Of a DNA stretch of 64,000 nt, positions 50,750 to 59,775 are shown piece by piece. The notes beneath the pieces are model-generated. The model searched no databases. It was not told where the DNA came from and saw only the letters and a program-made list of their open reading frames with translations. How positions within the stretch are numbered: the stretch's first letter is position 1; each line of letters starts with the position of its first letter. Location: positions 310,001 to 374,000 of the forward strand of contig NZ_JANHAU010000002.1 of NCBI RefSeq assembly GCF_024464185.1, written 5' to 3'. The position numbers and the translations under genes are program-made. The DNA comes from Haloarchaeobius salinus (GTDB taxonomy: Archaea; Halobacteriota; Halobacteria; Halobacteriales; Natrialbaceae).

Positions 50750-51525
50750 TGCGACTGGCCGTCACGGGCACGTCCGGACGGATGGGCGGTGAGGTACTCG
50801 CCGCCGCGGCCGACCGCGCGGAGAGCGTGGTGCTGGCCGTCTCGTCCGACCCGGCTGCCGTCGATACGGGGGCGGTCGACGCGGAAACGGAGATCGTCGC
50901 GGACGCCGACCTCCCCGCCGCGCTCGCGGCGCACGAGGTCGACGTCCTCGTCGACTTCACCGCACCGGACGCCCTCGCCGACTCCGCCGCCGCCTGCGCC
51001 GACGCCGGCGTCGCGCTCGTGACGGGTACCACCGGGCTGACCGACGACCACCGGGGCGCACTGGCCGACGCGGCCGGGTCCGTCCCGGTGCTCCACGCGC
51101 CGAACTTCTCGAAGGGCGTCGCCGTCCTCACCCAGCTCGTGGGCGAGGCCGCCGCCGCACTCGCGGACTACGACGTGGAGCTCGTCGAGGCCCACCACGA
51201 CGGCAAGACCGACGCCCCCTCCGGCACGGCGCTCTCGCTGCTCGACGCCGTGGACGACGCCCGCGGCGAGTCGCCGCGCGTCCACGGGCGCGAGGGCGAA
51301 GCACCCAGAAGGGAGGGCGAGATCGGCGTCCACGCCGTCCGCGCGGGCGACGTGACCGGGATGCACGAGGTGTGGCTCGCCGGCGGTCGCGAGGAGCTCC
51401 GGCTCACCCACCGCGCCGAGTCGCGCCGCGTGTTCGCCGAGGGCGCGCTCGACGCCGCCGCGTGGCTCGCCGGACGCGACGCGGGCGAATACAGTTTCGC
51501 CGAAGTGCTGGAGGTGGGCGCATGA
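50749..51525 (+). CDS. dapB: 4-hydroxy-tetrahydrodipicolinate reductase
   Basis: A 258-residue NAD(P)H-dependent reductase for the second step of the pathway. Cofactor site VTGTSGRMGGEV; DFTAPDA and GTTGLTDDHR; catalytic segment ELVEAHHDGKTDAPSGTAL with the family's histidine pair and lysine. It is coupled by ATGA to dapD. Confidence 0.96.
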   Translation: MRLAVTGTSGRMGGEVLAAAADRAESVVLAVSSDPAAVDTGAVDAETEIVADADLPAALAAHEVDVLVDFTAPDALADSAAACADAGVALVTGTTGLTDDHRGALADAAGSVPVLHAPNFSKGVAVLTQLVGEAAAALADYDVELVEAHHDGKTDAPSGTALSLLDAVDDARGESPRVHGREGEAPRREGEIGVHAVRAGDVTGMHEVWLAGGREELRLTHRAESRRVFAEGALDAAAWLAGRDAGEYSFAEVLEVGA

Positions 51526-52349
51526 GCCTCGAATCCGATATCCGGGACCTCTGGGCGCGCCACGAGGCCGACGAACTCGACGCGCACGCCCCCGAGACCC
51601 ACGACGTGCTCCACGCGCTCCTCGACGCGCTCGAAGCCGGCGAGGTCCGCGCCGCGGAGAAGCGCGACGGGTCCTGGGAGGCGAACGAGTGGGTGAAGCA
51701 GGGCGTCCTGCTCAACTTCGTCTGCCACGACATCGCCGCCTACGACTACGGCGGGGTGACGTACAACGACGTGCTCCCGCTGCAGGACACGAGCGACCTC
51801 GGCGCGCGCGGCAGCCGGAACACGCCCGATGGCACGGTCGTCCGGGCGGGCGCGCACATCGGCTCGGACTGCATCATGATGAGCCCGAGCTTCGTCAACA
51901 TCGGCGCGCACGTCGGCGACGGCACGCTCGTGGACTCCTGTGACACCGTCGGCTCCTGCGCCCAGATCGGAGCGAACGTCAAGCTCGGCGCGAACACGCT
52001 CATCGGCGGCGTCCTCGAACCCGTCGAGGGCGCGCCGGTCGTCGTCGAGGACGGCGTCTCGCTCGGGGCTGGCTGTCGGGTCACCTCGGGCTTCGTCGTC
52101 GGCGCGAACTCGGTCGTCGGGGAGAACACGCTGCTCACGCCCCGGATTCCGGTGTACGACCTCGTCGAGGAGGAGATCCTGTACGGCGAACTCCCGCCCG
52201 AGCGCCGGGCGTTCCAGCGCTTCGTCGAGTCCTCGCTCGGCGAGCACGACCTCATCGACGGCGGCGCGTACAAGCCCGCCGTCGTCGCCACCGGACTGGA
52301 GGCAGAGACGCTCGAAGCAACCCAGCGCGAGGAGGTGCTGCGCGAATGA
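51522..52349 (+). CDS. dapD: Tetrahydrodipicolinate N-succinyltransferase
   Basis: A 275-residue enzyme transferring succinyl from succinyl-CoA to tetrahydrodipicolinate. The left-handed beta-helix hexapeptide repeats are visible (VVRAGAHIGSDCIMM, VNIGAHVGDGTLVDSC, QIGANVKLGANTLIGG, CRVTSGFVVGANSVVG). The start at 51522 lies within the dapB stop. Its presence fixes the pathway as the succinylase route rather than the acetylase or direct dehydrogenase route. Confidence 0.95.
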   Translation: MSLESDIRDLWARHEADELDAHAPETHDVLHALLDALEAGEVRAAEKRDGSWEANEWVKQGVLLNFVCHDIAAYDYGGVTYNDVLPLQDTSDLGARGSRNTPDGTVVRAGAHIGSDCIMMSPSFVNIGAHVGDGTLVDSCDTVGSCAQIGANVKLGANTLIGGVLEPVEGAPVVVEDGVSLGAGCRVTSGFVVGANSVVGENTLLTPRIPVYDLVEEEILYGELPPERRAFQRFVESSLGEHDLIDGGAYKPAVVATGLEAETLEATQREEVLRE

Positions 52350-53677
52350 ACGGCGAGGTCGCGCGGGACGACCGCGACGAAGCCGGTGGAGACGCTCACG
52401 GCAGCGCCGCCGCTGGCGCACCGTTCGACGACGGCCCCGCGGCCGAAGGTGGCCCCGACATCCGCCGGCTCGACGACTGGGATGCGGGCGTCCTGCGTGA
52501 CCTCGTCGCCGACTTCGGCGGTCCGCTGTACGTCCTCGACCTCGACCGCGTCCGGGAGAACTACCGCCGGCTCGCGGCGGCGTTCCCCGACGCCGACGTG
52601 TACTACGCGGCGAAGGCCAACACGCTCGGCCGGACGCTCGCCGCGCTCGCCGACGAGGGCGCGGGCGTCGAGTGTGCGAGCGCCGGCGAGGTGCTCCGTG
52701 CGCTCGACGCCGGCGTTCCCGCCGACCGTGTCCAGTACACGGCGGTCAACCCGCCGGCGCGCGACCTCGACCTCGTCGTCGACCGATGGCGCGAGCACCC
52801 CGGGCTGACCGTCACGGTCGGCGCGCTCGACACGCTCGACCGGCTCGCCGAGCGCGGCTACGACGGCCGGCTCTGCCTGCGCGTCACGCCCGGCGTCGGC
52901 GCGGGCCACCACGAGAAGGTCCGCACCGGCGGCGACGCCACCTTCGGCGTGCCGTACGACCGCGCTGGTGACGCGCTCGCCGCCGCATCCGACCGCGGCT
53001 TCGACGTGGTCGGCATCCACGCCCACGCCGGCTCGGGCATCACCGACGCCGCGGACCTCGCGGCCCACCGCGAGCTCGTCGGTCGGATGGGCGACCTCGC
53101 TCGCGAGGCCCCAGTCGACCTGGCGTTCGTCGACGTGGGCGGCGGCTTCGGCGTCCCCTACCACGAGGACGACGCACCGCTCGACCTCGACGCCGTCGCC
53201 GCAGCCACCCGCGACGCCCTCGGCGACGTGGACGCGACGCTCCGGGTCGAGCCCGGCCGCTACGTGGTGGCCGACGCGGGCGTGCTCCTGACCACGGTCA
53301 ACACCGTGAAGGAGACGCCCGACACCGTCGTCACCGGCGTCGACGCCGGCATGACGACGCTCGCGCGCCCGGCGATGTACGGCGCGTACCACGCGATTCG
53401 GAACCTCTCCGCGGACGGCCGCGAGACGGTCCCCCAGACCGTCGCCGGCCCCATCTGCGAGAGTTCGGACACGTTCTGTACGGACCGCCCGCTCCCCGCC
53501 CCGGAGCGCGGCGACACGCTCGCCGTCGGCAACGCCGGCGCGTACGGCTACGAGATGGCGAGCCACTACAACTCCCGCCCGCGACCAGCCACGGTCTCTA
53601 TCGCGGCGGGGACGGCGACGCTCGCGCGACGGCGCGAGACGCTCGCCGACGTCACGAGACCGGAGGTACCAGAATGA
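52346..53677 (+). CDS. lysA: Diaminopimelate decarboxylase
   Basis: A 443-residue PLP enzyme making lysine from meso-diaminopimelate. The PLP lysine is in VYYAAKANT; substrate/phosphate segments include VGIHAHAGSGI, VDVGGGFGVPY and VEPGRYVVADAG; GPICESSDTF near the end carries the catalytic cysteine region. The first 35 residues are an acidic extension not found in bacterial enzymes. ATGA overlaps on both sides. Confidence 0.95.
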   Translation: MNGEVARDDRDEAGGDAHGSAAAGAPFDDGPAAEGGPDIRRLDDWDAGVLRDLVADFGGPLYVLDLDRVRENYRRLAAAFPDADVYYAAKANTLGRTLAALADEGAGVECASAGEVLRALDAGVPADRVQYTAVNPPARDLDLVVDRWREHPGLTVTVGALDTLDRLAERGYDGRLCLRVTPGVGAGHHEKVRTGGDATFGVPYDRAGDALAAASDRGFDVVGIHAHAGSGITDAADLAAHRELVGRMGDLAREAPVDLAFVDVGGGFGVPYHEDDAPLDLDAVAAATRDALGDVDATLRVEPGRYVVADAGVLLTTVNTVKETPDTVVTGVDAGMTTLARPAMYGAYHAIRNLSADGRETVPQTVAGPICESSDTFCTDRPLPAPERGDTLAVGNAGAYGYEMASHYNSRPRPATVSIAAGTATLARRRETLADVTRPEVPE

Positions 53678-54555
53678 GCATCTCACAACGACACGTACGA
53701 TACGGCAAGTACAACGGCACCGGCAACGACTTCATCGTCGTCGACGCGGACGAGTACGTCCCCGACCGGGGCGCGTTCGCGGCACACCACTGCGACCGCA
53801 CCGACGGTATCGCAGGCGACGGCGAGCGCGCCGGCGCGGACGGCGTGCTGTTCCTCGCGCTCGAGGAGAAGTACAGTCCACCACGCGTCGTCATGACGCT
53901 CGTCCAGCCCGACGGCTCGACCGCCGAGATGTGCGGCAACGGCGCACGCGTCGCCGCCGAGTGGGCGATGGCCCGCACCGGCGCGAGCGAGGTCATGATC
54001 GACACGCAGGCCGGCACCCGCCACGCACGACGGGTCGACGGGCCAGACGGCGGGCCCGAGGTCGCTATCGAGATGGGCGAGCCATCGTTCGCACCGGAGA
54101 TCGTCCCGCTGGACCGCGACGAACCGCTCGTCGAGGGCCAGCTCGGGGGCTACGCGGTCACCGGCATCAACACTGGTGTCCCGCACGCGGTCATCTTCGT
54201 CGACGACGTCGACGCGGTCGACCTCGCGGCCGACGCGCCGCCCATCCGACACCACGACGTCTTTCCCGAGGGCGCGAACGTCACGTTTGCCGCCCCTCGC
54301 GACGACGGCGGCTACGACCAGCGCACGTTCGAGCGCGGCGTCGAGGGCGAGACGCTCTCCTGTGGCACCGGCGCGGTCGCCATCGCCGCCGTCGCCGCCC
54401 ACCTCGGGCGCTGCGAGGACGACGTGGCCACCGTCTCGCCGCCGGGCGGGGACCTCCGCGTCGAGGTGCCGGACGACGGCCCGGCCGTCCTCTACGGGCC
54501 GGTCGCCCACGAGTTCGACGGCGAGGTGCCGGTGACGCCGCCGACGGCCGACTGA
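53674..54555 (+). CDS. dapF: Diaminopimelate epimerase
   Basis: A 293-residue epimerase converting LL- to meso-diaminopimelate without cofactor. The two catalytic cysteines are in EMCGNGARVAA and LSCGTGAVAIAA; KYNGTGNDFIVVD is the conserved start. It overlaps lysA by 4 bases and shares one base with the next gene. Confidence 0.96.
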   Translation: MSISQRHVRYGKYNGTGNDFIVVDADEYVPDRGAFAAHHCDRTDGIAGDGERAGADGVLFLALEEKYSPPRVVMTLVQPDGSTAEMCGNGARVAAEWAMARTGASEVMIDTQAGTRHARRVDGPDGGPEVAIEMGEPSFAPEIVPLDRDEPLVEGQLGGYAVTGINTGVPHAVIFVDDVDAVDLAADAPPIRHHDVFPEGANVTFAAPRDDGGYDQRTFERGVEGETLSCGTGAVAIAAVAAHLGRCEDDVATVSPPGGDLRVEVPDDGPAVLYGPVAHEFDGEVPVTPPTAD

Positions 54556-55670
54556 TGGGCGAGGCGTTCGACCCGGTCGAGTTCCTGCAGCGGGCGGTGC
54601 CGGTCGCGTCCCACGAGGACGTCTCCGAGATGCGGACGCTCCTCGTGGACGAACTGGCGACACACGGCGTCGATGCGACGGTCGACGACGCCGGCAACAC
54701 CCTGGCGACACGCGGGACGGGGCACCCGCACGTCGTCCTGAACACGCACATCGACACGGTCACGCCGCACGTCCCCTACGAGTACGACGCCGATGCTGGC
54801 GTGGTTCGGGGGCGCGGGTCCTGCGACGCGAAGGGCCCACTGGCGGCGCTGCTCGCGGCCTTTCTCACGGTCGACCCCGGCGACGGCCGGGTGACACTCG
54901 CGGTGACACCCGACGAGGAGGTGCTGTCGACCGGCGCGCACCACCTCGTCACGGGCAACGACGGTGAGCCCGTCGACGCTATTGCCGACGCCGACGCGTT
55001 CGTCGTCGGCGAGCCGACGAATCTCGACGTCTGCACCGCTGCGAAGGGCCGGTTCCAGGGGACGGTGACGCTCTCGGGCGAGAACGCCCACGCCGCCGAA
55101 CCTGACTCGGGAGTCAACGCCGTGAGCGCGCTGGCGCGGGTGCTCGACGCGCTGGCGACGTTCGACGAGCGCGACGACGCGCCCGGGACGCACCCGCAGC
55201 TCGGCGGGGCGACGCTGACGCCGACGACCGTCGAGGGCGGGTCGGCGACGAATCAGGTGCCGGCGTCGGCCCGGCTGGTGCTGGACCGGCGCTCGGTCCC
55301 GCCGGAGGCGGCCGAGGGCTTCCGGGCGGCGCTGCTCGACCACCTCCGCGAGGCGGTGCCCGGCGACGTGGGGGTCGACTTCGCCTTCTCCGACCGCGAG
55401 ACCCCGTTCCTCGGGCCCTGGGCGACCGACGAGGACGCGGCCGTCGTCCGGGCGATGCGCGAGGCTGGCGCTCGCGAGGCCCGGCCGTTCACCGCCGCGA
55501 CGGAGGCGTCGTACTTCGCCGAGCACGCGCCGACGGTCGTCTTCGGTCCCGGAGTGCTAGCCGACGACGAGGGAGCGGTGGCGCACGCGCCGCGGGAGTA
55601 CGTCACCGTCGTGGCCGTCGAGGAGGCGGCGGCGGTGGTGACGGACGCGGTCGACGCGCTGGTCGGCTGA
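54555..55670 (+). CDS. dapE: M20 family deacylase, probable succinyl-diaminopimelate desuccinylase
   Basis: A 371-residue zinc hydrolase. Metal ligands are visible in LNTHIDTVTPH, VRGRGSCDAKGPLAALLA and AVTPDEEVLSTGAHH (catalytic acid E). GENAHAAEPDSGVNAV is the dimerisation-domain histidine motif. Position after dapF in a succinylase-type operon argues for desuccinylation of N-succinyl-LL-diaminopimelate. LysK/ArgE-like deacylases are the alternative. No aminotransferase (dapC) is found in the operon. Confidence 0.85.
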   Translation: MGEAFDPVEFLQRAVPVASHEDVSEMRTLLVDELATHGVDATVDDAGNTLATRGTGHPHVVLNTHIDTVTPHVPYEYDADAGVVRGRGSCDAKGPLAALLAAFLTVDPGDGRVTLAVTPDEEVLSTGAHHLVTGNDGEPVDAIADADAFVVGEPTNLDVCTAAKGRFQGTVTLSGENAHAAEPDSGVNAVSALARVLDALATFDERDDAPGTHPQLGGATLTPTTVEGGSATNQVPASARLVLDRRSVPPEAAEGFRAALLDHLREAVPGDVGVDFAFSDRETPFLGPWATDEDAAVVRAMREAGAREARPFTAATEASYFAEHAPTVVFGPGVLADDEGAVAHAPREYVTVVAVEEAAAVVTDAVDALVG

Positions 55671-55970
55671 GCGCGGCGCGGCAGCTACCGACTTCGACTG
55701 GCGAACAGGCGGCACGTCTGCTGCCGTACCGGGTGTGCCGCACTCCCGCCCTGGCCACGGTACGGCGGTGCTCAGACCACGCCGGGTCTGGTCGCGTGCC
55801 GGTACTTGAACCCCCGCCCGGAGCGGATAGCGTTGTCGGGGAAACTATCTCGGGTGCGGTAGCTCGCCCTGTGGCCCGTCCTGTATCGGAACCCGGTGCT
55901 TGAGGCCACAACGCGGTTCAAAAATATCTGAACGGAATATTTATGAGTTCACGTATCGAATATCCGAATT
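55671..55970. other. Intergenic region upstream of the ABC-2 exporter operon
   Basis: No gene in 300 bases. The first 230 are GC-rich without recognisable content; the last 55 are AT-rich and hold the operator-like repeats and promoter listed separately. Confidence 0.45.
55916..55970 (+). promoter_or_regulatory. Promoter and TetR-type operator of the exporter operon
   Basis: GTTCAAAAATATCTGAAC (55916-55933) is an inverted repeat, GTTCA-N8-TGAAC, immediately followed by AT-rich TATA-like ATATTTATG (55938-55946), about 25-33 bases before the ATG at 55971. A TetR-family gene ends the operon and is the natural candidate to bind here and repress its own expression. Confidence 0.55.
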
Positions 55971-56924
55971 ATGAGCGCGATATCGGTGGACGGGCTGACG
56001 AAGGAGTACGGCGACGTCCTCGCCAACGACGCGGTGTCGTTCGAGGTCGCCGAGGGCGAGACGTTCGGCTACCTCGGTCCGAACGGGGCCGGGAAGACGA
56101 CGACCATCAGGACCCTGATGGGATTCCAGTCGCCGACCGCGGGGACGGCGACGGTGCTCGGTGCGGACGTACGTGACGAGGCTGCGCTCGTCGAGGCGAA
56201 GGCGAACGTCGGCTACCTCCCGTCGAACCCCGGCTTCGACGAGACGGCGACCGGGATGGAGATACTCGACCTCCACGCGTCGGTCAAGGGTGATCCGCGC
56301 CGCGCGGAACTGCTCGACCTGTTCGACGTCCCCGTCGAGCGGAAGATACGGAGCTACTCGACCGGACAGAAGCAGAAGCTCGGGCTCGTGCAGGCGTTCA
56401 TGCACGACCCCGACCTCGTCGTGATGGACGAGCCGACCGCGGGGCTTGACCCCCTCGTCCAGCAGCGGTTCAACGAGTTCATCCGCGACGAGACGGCGGA
56501 CGGGACGACCGTCTTCCTCTCCTCGCACGTCCTGAGCGAGGTGCGACGGGTCTGTGACCGGGTCGGCATCATCCGCGACGGCCGCATCGTCACGGTCGAG
56601 CGCGTCGGCGACCTGCTCGACCGCAGTGGGAAGTTCGTCCGGCTCGCCGTCGCCAGCGAGGTGGGCGCGGACGACGTCACGCTCGACGGGGTCCACGACG
56701 TCTCCGTTCGGCCCGTGGACGGCGTCGCCGCCGAGGCGGCCGCTGGTGGCGCGGGCGGGACCGTCACCGCGACGGCGACCGAACTCACGTTCACCTTCAC
56801 GGGCGACCTGAACGCGTTGGTCGACTTCGTGGCCGACTTCGAAGTGCTCGAACTCGATGTCGAGGAGGCTCCGCTGGAGGAGATATTCATGCGGTTCTAC
56901 GACGACGGGGAGGTGACCGCCTGA
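55971..56924 (+). CDS. ABC-2 type exporter ATP-binding protein
   Basis: A 317-residue ATPase. Walker A GPNGAGKTTT, a diverged signature YSTGQKQKLGLVQAF, Walker B LVVMDEPTAGLDPL and switch SSHVLSEVRR are present. The C-terminal 90 residues are the DUF4162-type extension found in drug/lipid exporters (VADFEVLELDVEEAPLEEIFMRFYDD). It shares one base with the permease gene. Probable efflux of a toxic compound, with the TetR gene sensing it. Confidence 0.9.
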   Translation: MSAISVDGLTKEYGDVLANDAVSFEVAEGETFGYLGPNGAGKTTTIRTLMGFQSPTAGTATVLGADVRDEAALVEAKANVGYLPSNPGFDETATGMEILDLHASVKGDPRRAELLDLFDVPVERKIRSYSTGQKQKLGLVQAFMHDPDLVVMDEPTAGLDPLVQQRFNEFIRDETADGTTVFLSSHVLSEVRRVCDRVGIIRDGRIVTVERVGDLLDRSGKFVRLAVASEVGADDVTLDGVHDVSVRPVDGVAAEAAAGGAGGTVTATATELTFTFTGDLNALVDFVADFEVLELDVEEAPLEEIFMRFYDDGEVTA

Positions 56925-57712
56925 TGTTCGAGTTCGCGTGGTACCACGGCCGTCGACGGATAAAGGGTGCGGGCGCGCTGACCGTCGGCCTCGGCCTGAT
57001 GACGGCGCTGTACGTCTACATGTTCCCGACCATCACCAGCGAGGTGAACCTGGACGAGTACGTCGAAGCGTGGCCGCCCGCGCTCCGGGAGGCGTTCGGC
57101 GTGGAGTCGCTTTCGACCATCGAGGGGTTCCTCGCGACGGAGCTGTACGCCTTCGGCTGGGTCATCCTGCTCGGGCTGTACGTCGCCTACAGCGCGGCGT
57201 CGCTCGTCGCCGACGACGTGGAGCACGGCCGGATGGACATGACGCTCTCGCTGCCGGTGACCCGGTCGCGCGTACTGCTGGAGAAGTTCGCGTCGATGCT
57301 CGTGCCGGTGTTCCTCGTGAACCTGGTGATGCCGGTCATCGTCTACGTCGGTGTGCTGGCCATCGACGAGTCCATCCCCGTCGCGGACCTCGTGATGGTG
57401 CACGCGCTGTCGATCCCGTACCTGCTCGCGGCGGCGTCGGTCGGGCTCCTCGCGTCGGTCGCGTTCGACCGGGCGAGCATCGCCCAGCGCGCCGCGATGG
57501 GCGTCGTGTTCGGGCTCTTCCTCGTCGACTCAGTCACCTCGAGCACCGACTTCGCGTGGCTCGGGGCGCTCTCGCCGACCCGCTACTACGACCCGGCCGC
57601 GATCCTCGTCCGCAGCAGCTGGGACCTCCAGGGGGCGGGTATCCTGCTCGTGGCGACGCTCGTGCTCGTGCTCGTCAGCCGGGAGCTGTTCCGGCGGAAG
57701 GACATCCAATGA
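56924..57712 (+). CDS. ABC-2 type exporter permease
   Basis: A 262-residue membrane protein with six helices. MFEFAWYHGRRRIKGAG is the usual cytosolic start, and the LVADDVEHGRMDMTLSLPVTRSRVLLEKF segment is the coupling region of ABC-2 permeases. It ends RELFRRKDIQ. It overlaps the tetR gene by 4 bases. Confidence 0.88.
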   Translation: MFEFAWYHGRRRIKGAGALTVGLGLMTALYVYMFPTITSEVNLDEYVEAWPPALREAFGVESLSTIEGFLATELYAFGWVILLGLYVAYSAASLVADDVEHGRMDMTLSLPVTRSRVLLEKFASMLVPVFLVNLVMPVIVYVGVLAIDESIPVADLVMVHALSIPYLLAAASVGLLASVAFDRASIAQRAAMGVVFGLFLVDSVTSSTDFAWLGALSPTRYYDPAAILVRSSWDLQGAGILLVATLVLVLVSRELFRRKDIQ

Positions 57713-58308
57713 GCGGCGGGTTCAGCGACGCCGAACGCGAGCGGATCCGCGAGGGGCTCGTCGCCGAGGGTCGAGAGCTGTTCAGCCGCTACGGCCTGTC
57801 GAAGACGACGCTCGCCGACCTCACCGACCCCGTCGGGATCGCGACGAGCACGTTCTACCAGTTCTTCGACTCGAAGGAGGCACTCTACCTCGAAATCCTC
57901 GACCGAGAGGGGGAGAAACTGCTCCCGCAGATGCTCGCGCCGTTCGAGGAGCACGACGACCCCGAGGACGCCATCGTCGGGTTCCTCACCACGTTGCTGG
58001 ACGAGATAGAGACGAACCCGCTGGTGCGACAGCTCGTCATCGAAACCGACGAGCTCGACAGGCTGCGCGAGCACCACACCGGGACGGAGCTGCGCGAGGA
58101 GCGCGAACGGAGCCTCGCGTACTTCCTGCCGTACGTCGAGGCGTGGTACGAGGCGGGGCAGGTGGAGGGGCCGAGTCCCGAGGTCGTCGCGAACGCCATC
58201 CGGTCGGTCTCCTTCCTGACGCTGCATCGGGAGGACATCGGCCGGGACCGCTACCGGGAGACGCGGGACCTCGTCATCCGGGCGGTGGCGAAGGGCCTGA
58301 CAGCGTAG
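57709..58308 (+). CDS. TetR/AcrR family transcription regulator
   Basis: A 199-residue regulator. The N-terminal HTH (GRELFSRYGLSKTTLADLTDPVGIATSTFYQFFDSKEALY) is canonical TetR; the remaining helices form the ligand-binding and dimerisation domain. It is the last gene of the exporter operon, translationally coupled, so it probably controls the operon through the repeat at 55916. Confidence 0.92.
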   Translation: MSGGFSDAERERIREGLVAEGRELFSRYGLSKTTLADLTDPVGIATSTFYQFFDSKEALYLEILDREGEKLLPQMLAPFEEHDDPEDAIVGFLTTLLDEIETNPLVRQLVIETDELDRLREHHTGTELREERERSLAYFLPYVEAWYEAGQVEGPSPEVVANAIRSVSFLTLHREDIGRDRYRETRDLVIRAVAKGLTA

Positions 58309-58311
58309 GCG

Positions 58312-59394
58312 CTACGCCTCCCACCGGGCGCAGCGCTCGTGGACGGTCGTCCGAAGCCGGTCGGCCGCCGCCTCGCGCTGCGGCTCGGGCACGCCGAACA
58401 CGTCGAGCGCGTCGTCGAAGTTGAACAGCTCGTGGCAGTCGACGAGTAGCTGGTAGGCCGTGCGGTTCGACTCGAGGCGGTCGGTGACCGTGTCGGGGGC
58501 GGCCTCGCGGTAGCCCGCGACGAGGGCGGCACGGATGCGGCCGTGCTGGTCCGGCGCGTCGGGCGTGAACGACCAGGAGCCGCCGGCCAGACTGCGCTCG
58601 ACGAACGCGAGGTCGTAGGCGGGCGTGCCGGCGAACTGGAACTCCCAGTCGAGGAACGCCGTCGTCTCGCCGCTGTCGGGGTCGACGAGCAGGTTGTCGA
58701 GCGAGTGGTCGACGCGACAGACGGTCGGGTCGGCGGGGTCGTCGACCGCCTCGATGGCGGCCTCGACCGCCGGTTCCACCGTCGTCTGGAGGTCGGCGAA
58801 GCGCGTCTCGTCCAGTCCGTCGACGACGCCCTCGACCGACGCCCGGAGGCAGGCCGTCCAGTCGTCGGTCGCGTCGGTGACGACGAGCTGGTCGGTGTCG
58901 CCGCTCGGGCGACCGCCCGCGAGCGCCTCGTCGTACTCGACGCCGACGTAGCCGTAGCCGTCGACGGCGTCCATCGCGTGCAGGCTGGCGAGATGCCGGC
59001 CGGACGAGCGTGCGAGGGCGTCGATTCGGTCGTCGGGCAGCCCGCCGAGGCCGGTCCGGTCGAAGTCCTCGCCGGGTACCCGCGACGAGAGGAAGAAGGG
59101 GGCCGGGAGCGCGTCGTGCTCGTCCACGACCCCGAACACCTCGGGGACGGGAACGGTGGTGTGTTCGTCGACGATGGCGAGCATCCGTGCCTCCACGTCG
59201 CAGCTAGCCGGTTTGCCCTCGGGCGTCGCCTTGAGGACGCAGTCGCGCGGTCCGCTCCCGGTCTCGACGGTGAGCAGGTAGACGATCTGGTGGCCGGCCG
59301 TCGCGGGCGTCGATTCGGTTATCTGCCAGTTCGGTTCGATCAGCTGTACCATCCGTTGAATCGTGTCGCTATCCGCGGTTCTGTCGTAGTTCAT
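58312..59394 (-). CDS. APH family phosphotransferase-like protein
   Basis: A 360-residue kinase-like fold of the aminoglycoside/choline phosphotransferase family. N-lobe segments HQIVYLLTVETG and CVLKATPEG contain the ATP lysine. The Brenner-type catalytic loop reads VDHSLDNLLVD, with H-S replacing the usual H-G-D, and the metal motif is FLDWEFQFAG. The aspartate of VDHSLDN is displaced relative to HGDxxxxN, so catalysis may be altered. The substrate is unknown. Convergent with the TetR gene, 3 bases apart. Confidence 0.82.
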   Translation of the reverse strand: MNYDRTADSDTIQRMVQLIEPNWQITESTPATAGHQIVYLLTVETGSGPRDCVLKATPEGKPASCDVEARMLAIVDEHTTVPVPEVFGVVDEHDALPAPFFLSSRVPGEDFDRTGLGGLPDDRIDALARSSGRHLASLHAMDAVDGYGYVGVEYDEALAGGRPSGDTDQLVVTDATDDWTACLRASVEGVVDGLDETRFADLQTTVEPAVEAAIEAVDDPADPTVCRVDHSLDNLLVDPDSGETTAFLDWEFQFAGTPAYDLAFVERSLAGGSWSFTPDAPDQHGRIRAALVAGYREAAPDTVTDRLESNRTAYQLLVDCHELFNFDDALDVFGVPEPQREAAADRLRTTVHERCARWEA

Positions 59395-59775
59395 CTGTCG
59401 TGTGTCTCTGTGGTTCGTGTCTGCTGACTGTGCGTGGTCGTGGAGGCGATGCGTCGGTCGTCGGGACGGTCCGTGGTGTCGGGTGTGGAAGCGTGCATGG
59501 CTGGCTGGTCGCTGTGTTGCGATGGTGCGGAGCCCAGCGTGCGAGCCGTCGACGTGCGACGGCCGGTCGGCTGGCTACTGGTGAATACGGAAGAACACCG
59601 CCGACGCGGACGCTATCGGGGGGTCACGGTCGGCGGGAACCGGCGTCGAGTCCAGTCGGGGCTACGCGGTTGTCGGGGTCGGCGGACCCGACGGCCGGGC
59701 GAGTTCAGTGACTCATCGTTGCCAGGAGTGTCGGGAACCGCTGTAAAATCCTTTGTGGAGGTGTGCGGACCGTTG
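59395..59775. other. Intergenic region without recognised content
   Basis: About 380 bases between the kinase-like gene start and the purB stop. It is GT-rich near 59400-59600 and has no convincing ORF, promoter or RNA fold beyond what the kinase-like gene requires. Confidence 0.4.

Noticed and set aside
55943-56176. Earlier ATG at 55943 as start of the ABC ATPase
   Set aside because: It is in a different frame; the ATPase frame begins at 55971 with the expected family N-terminus.
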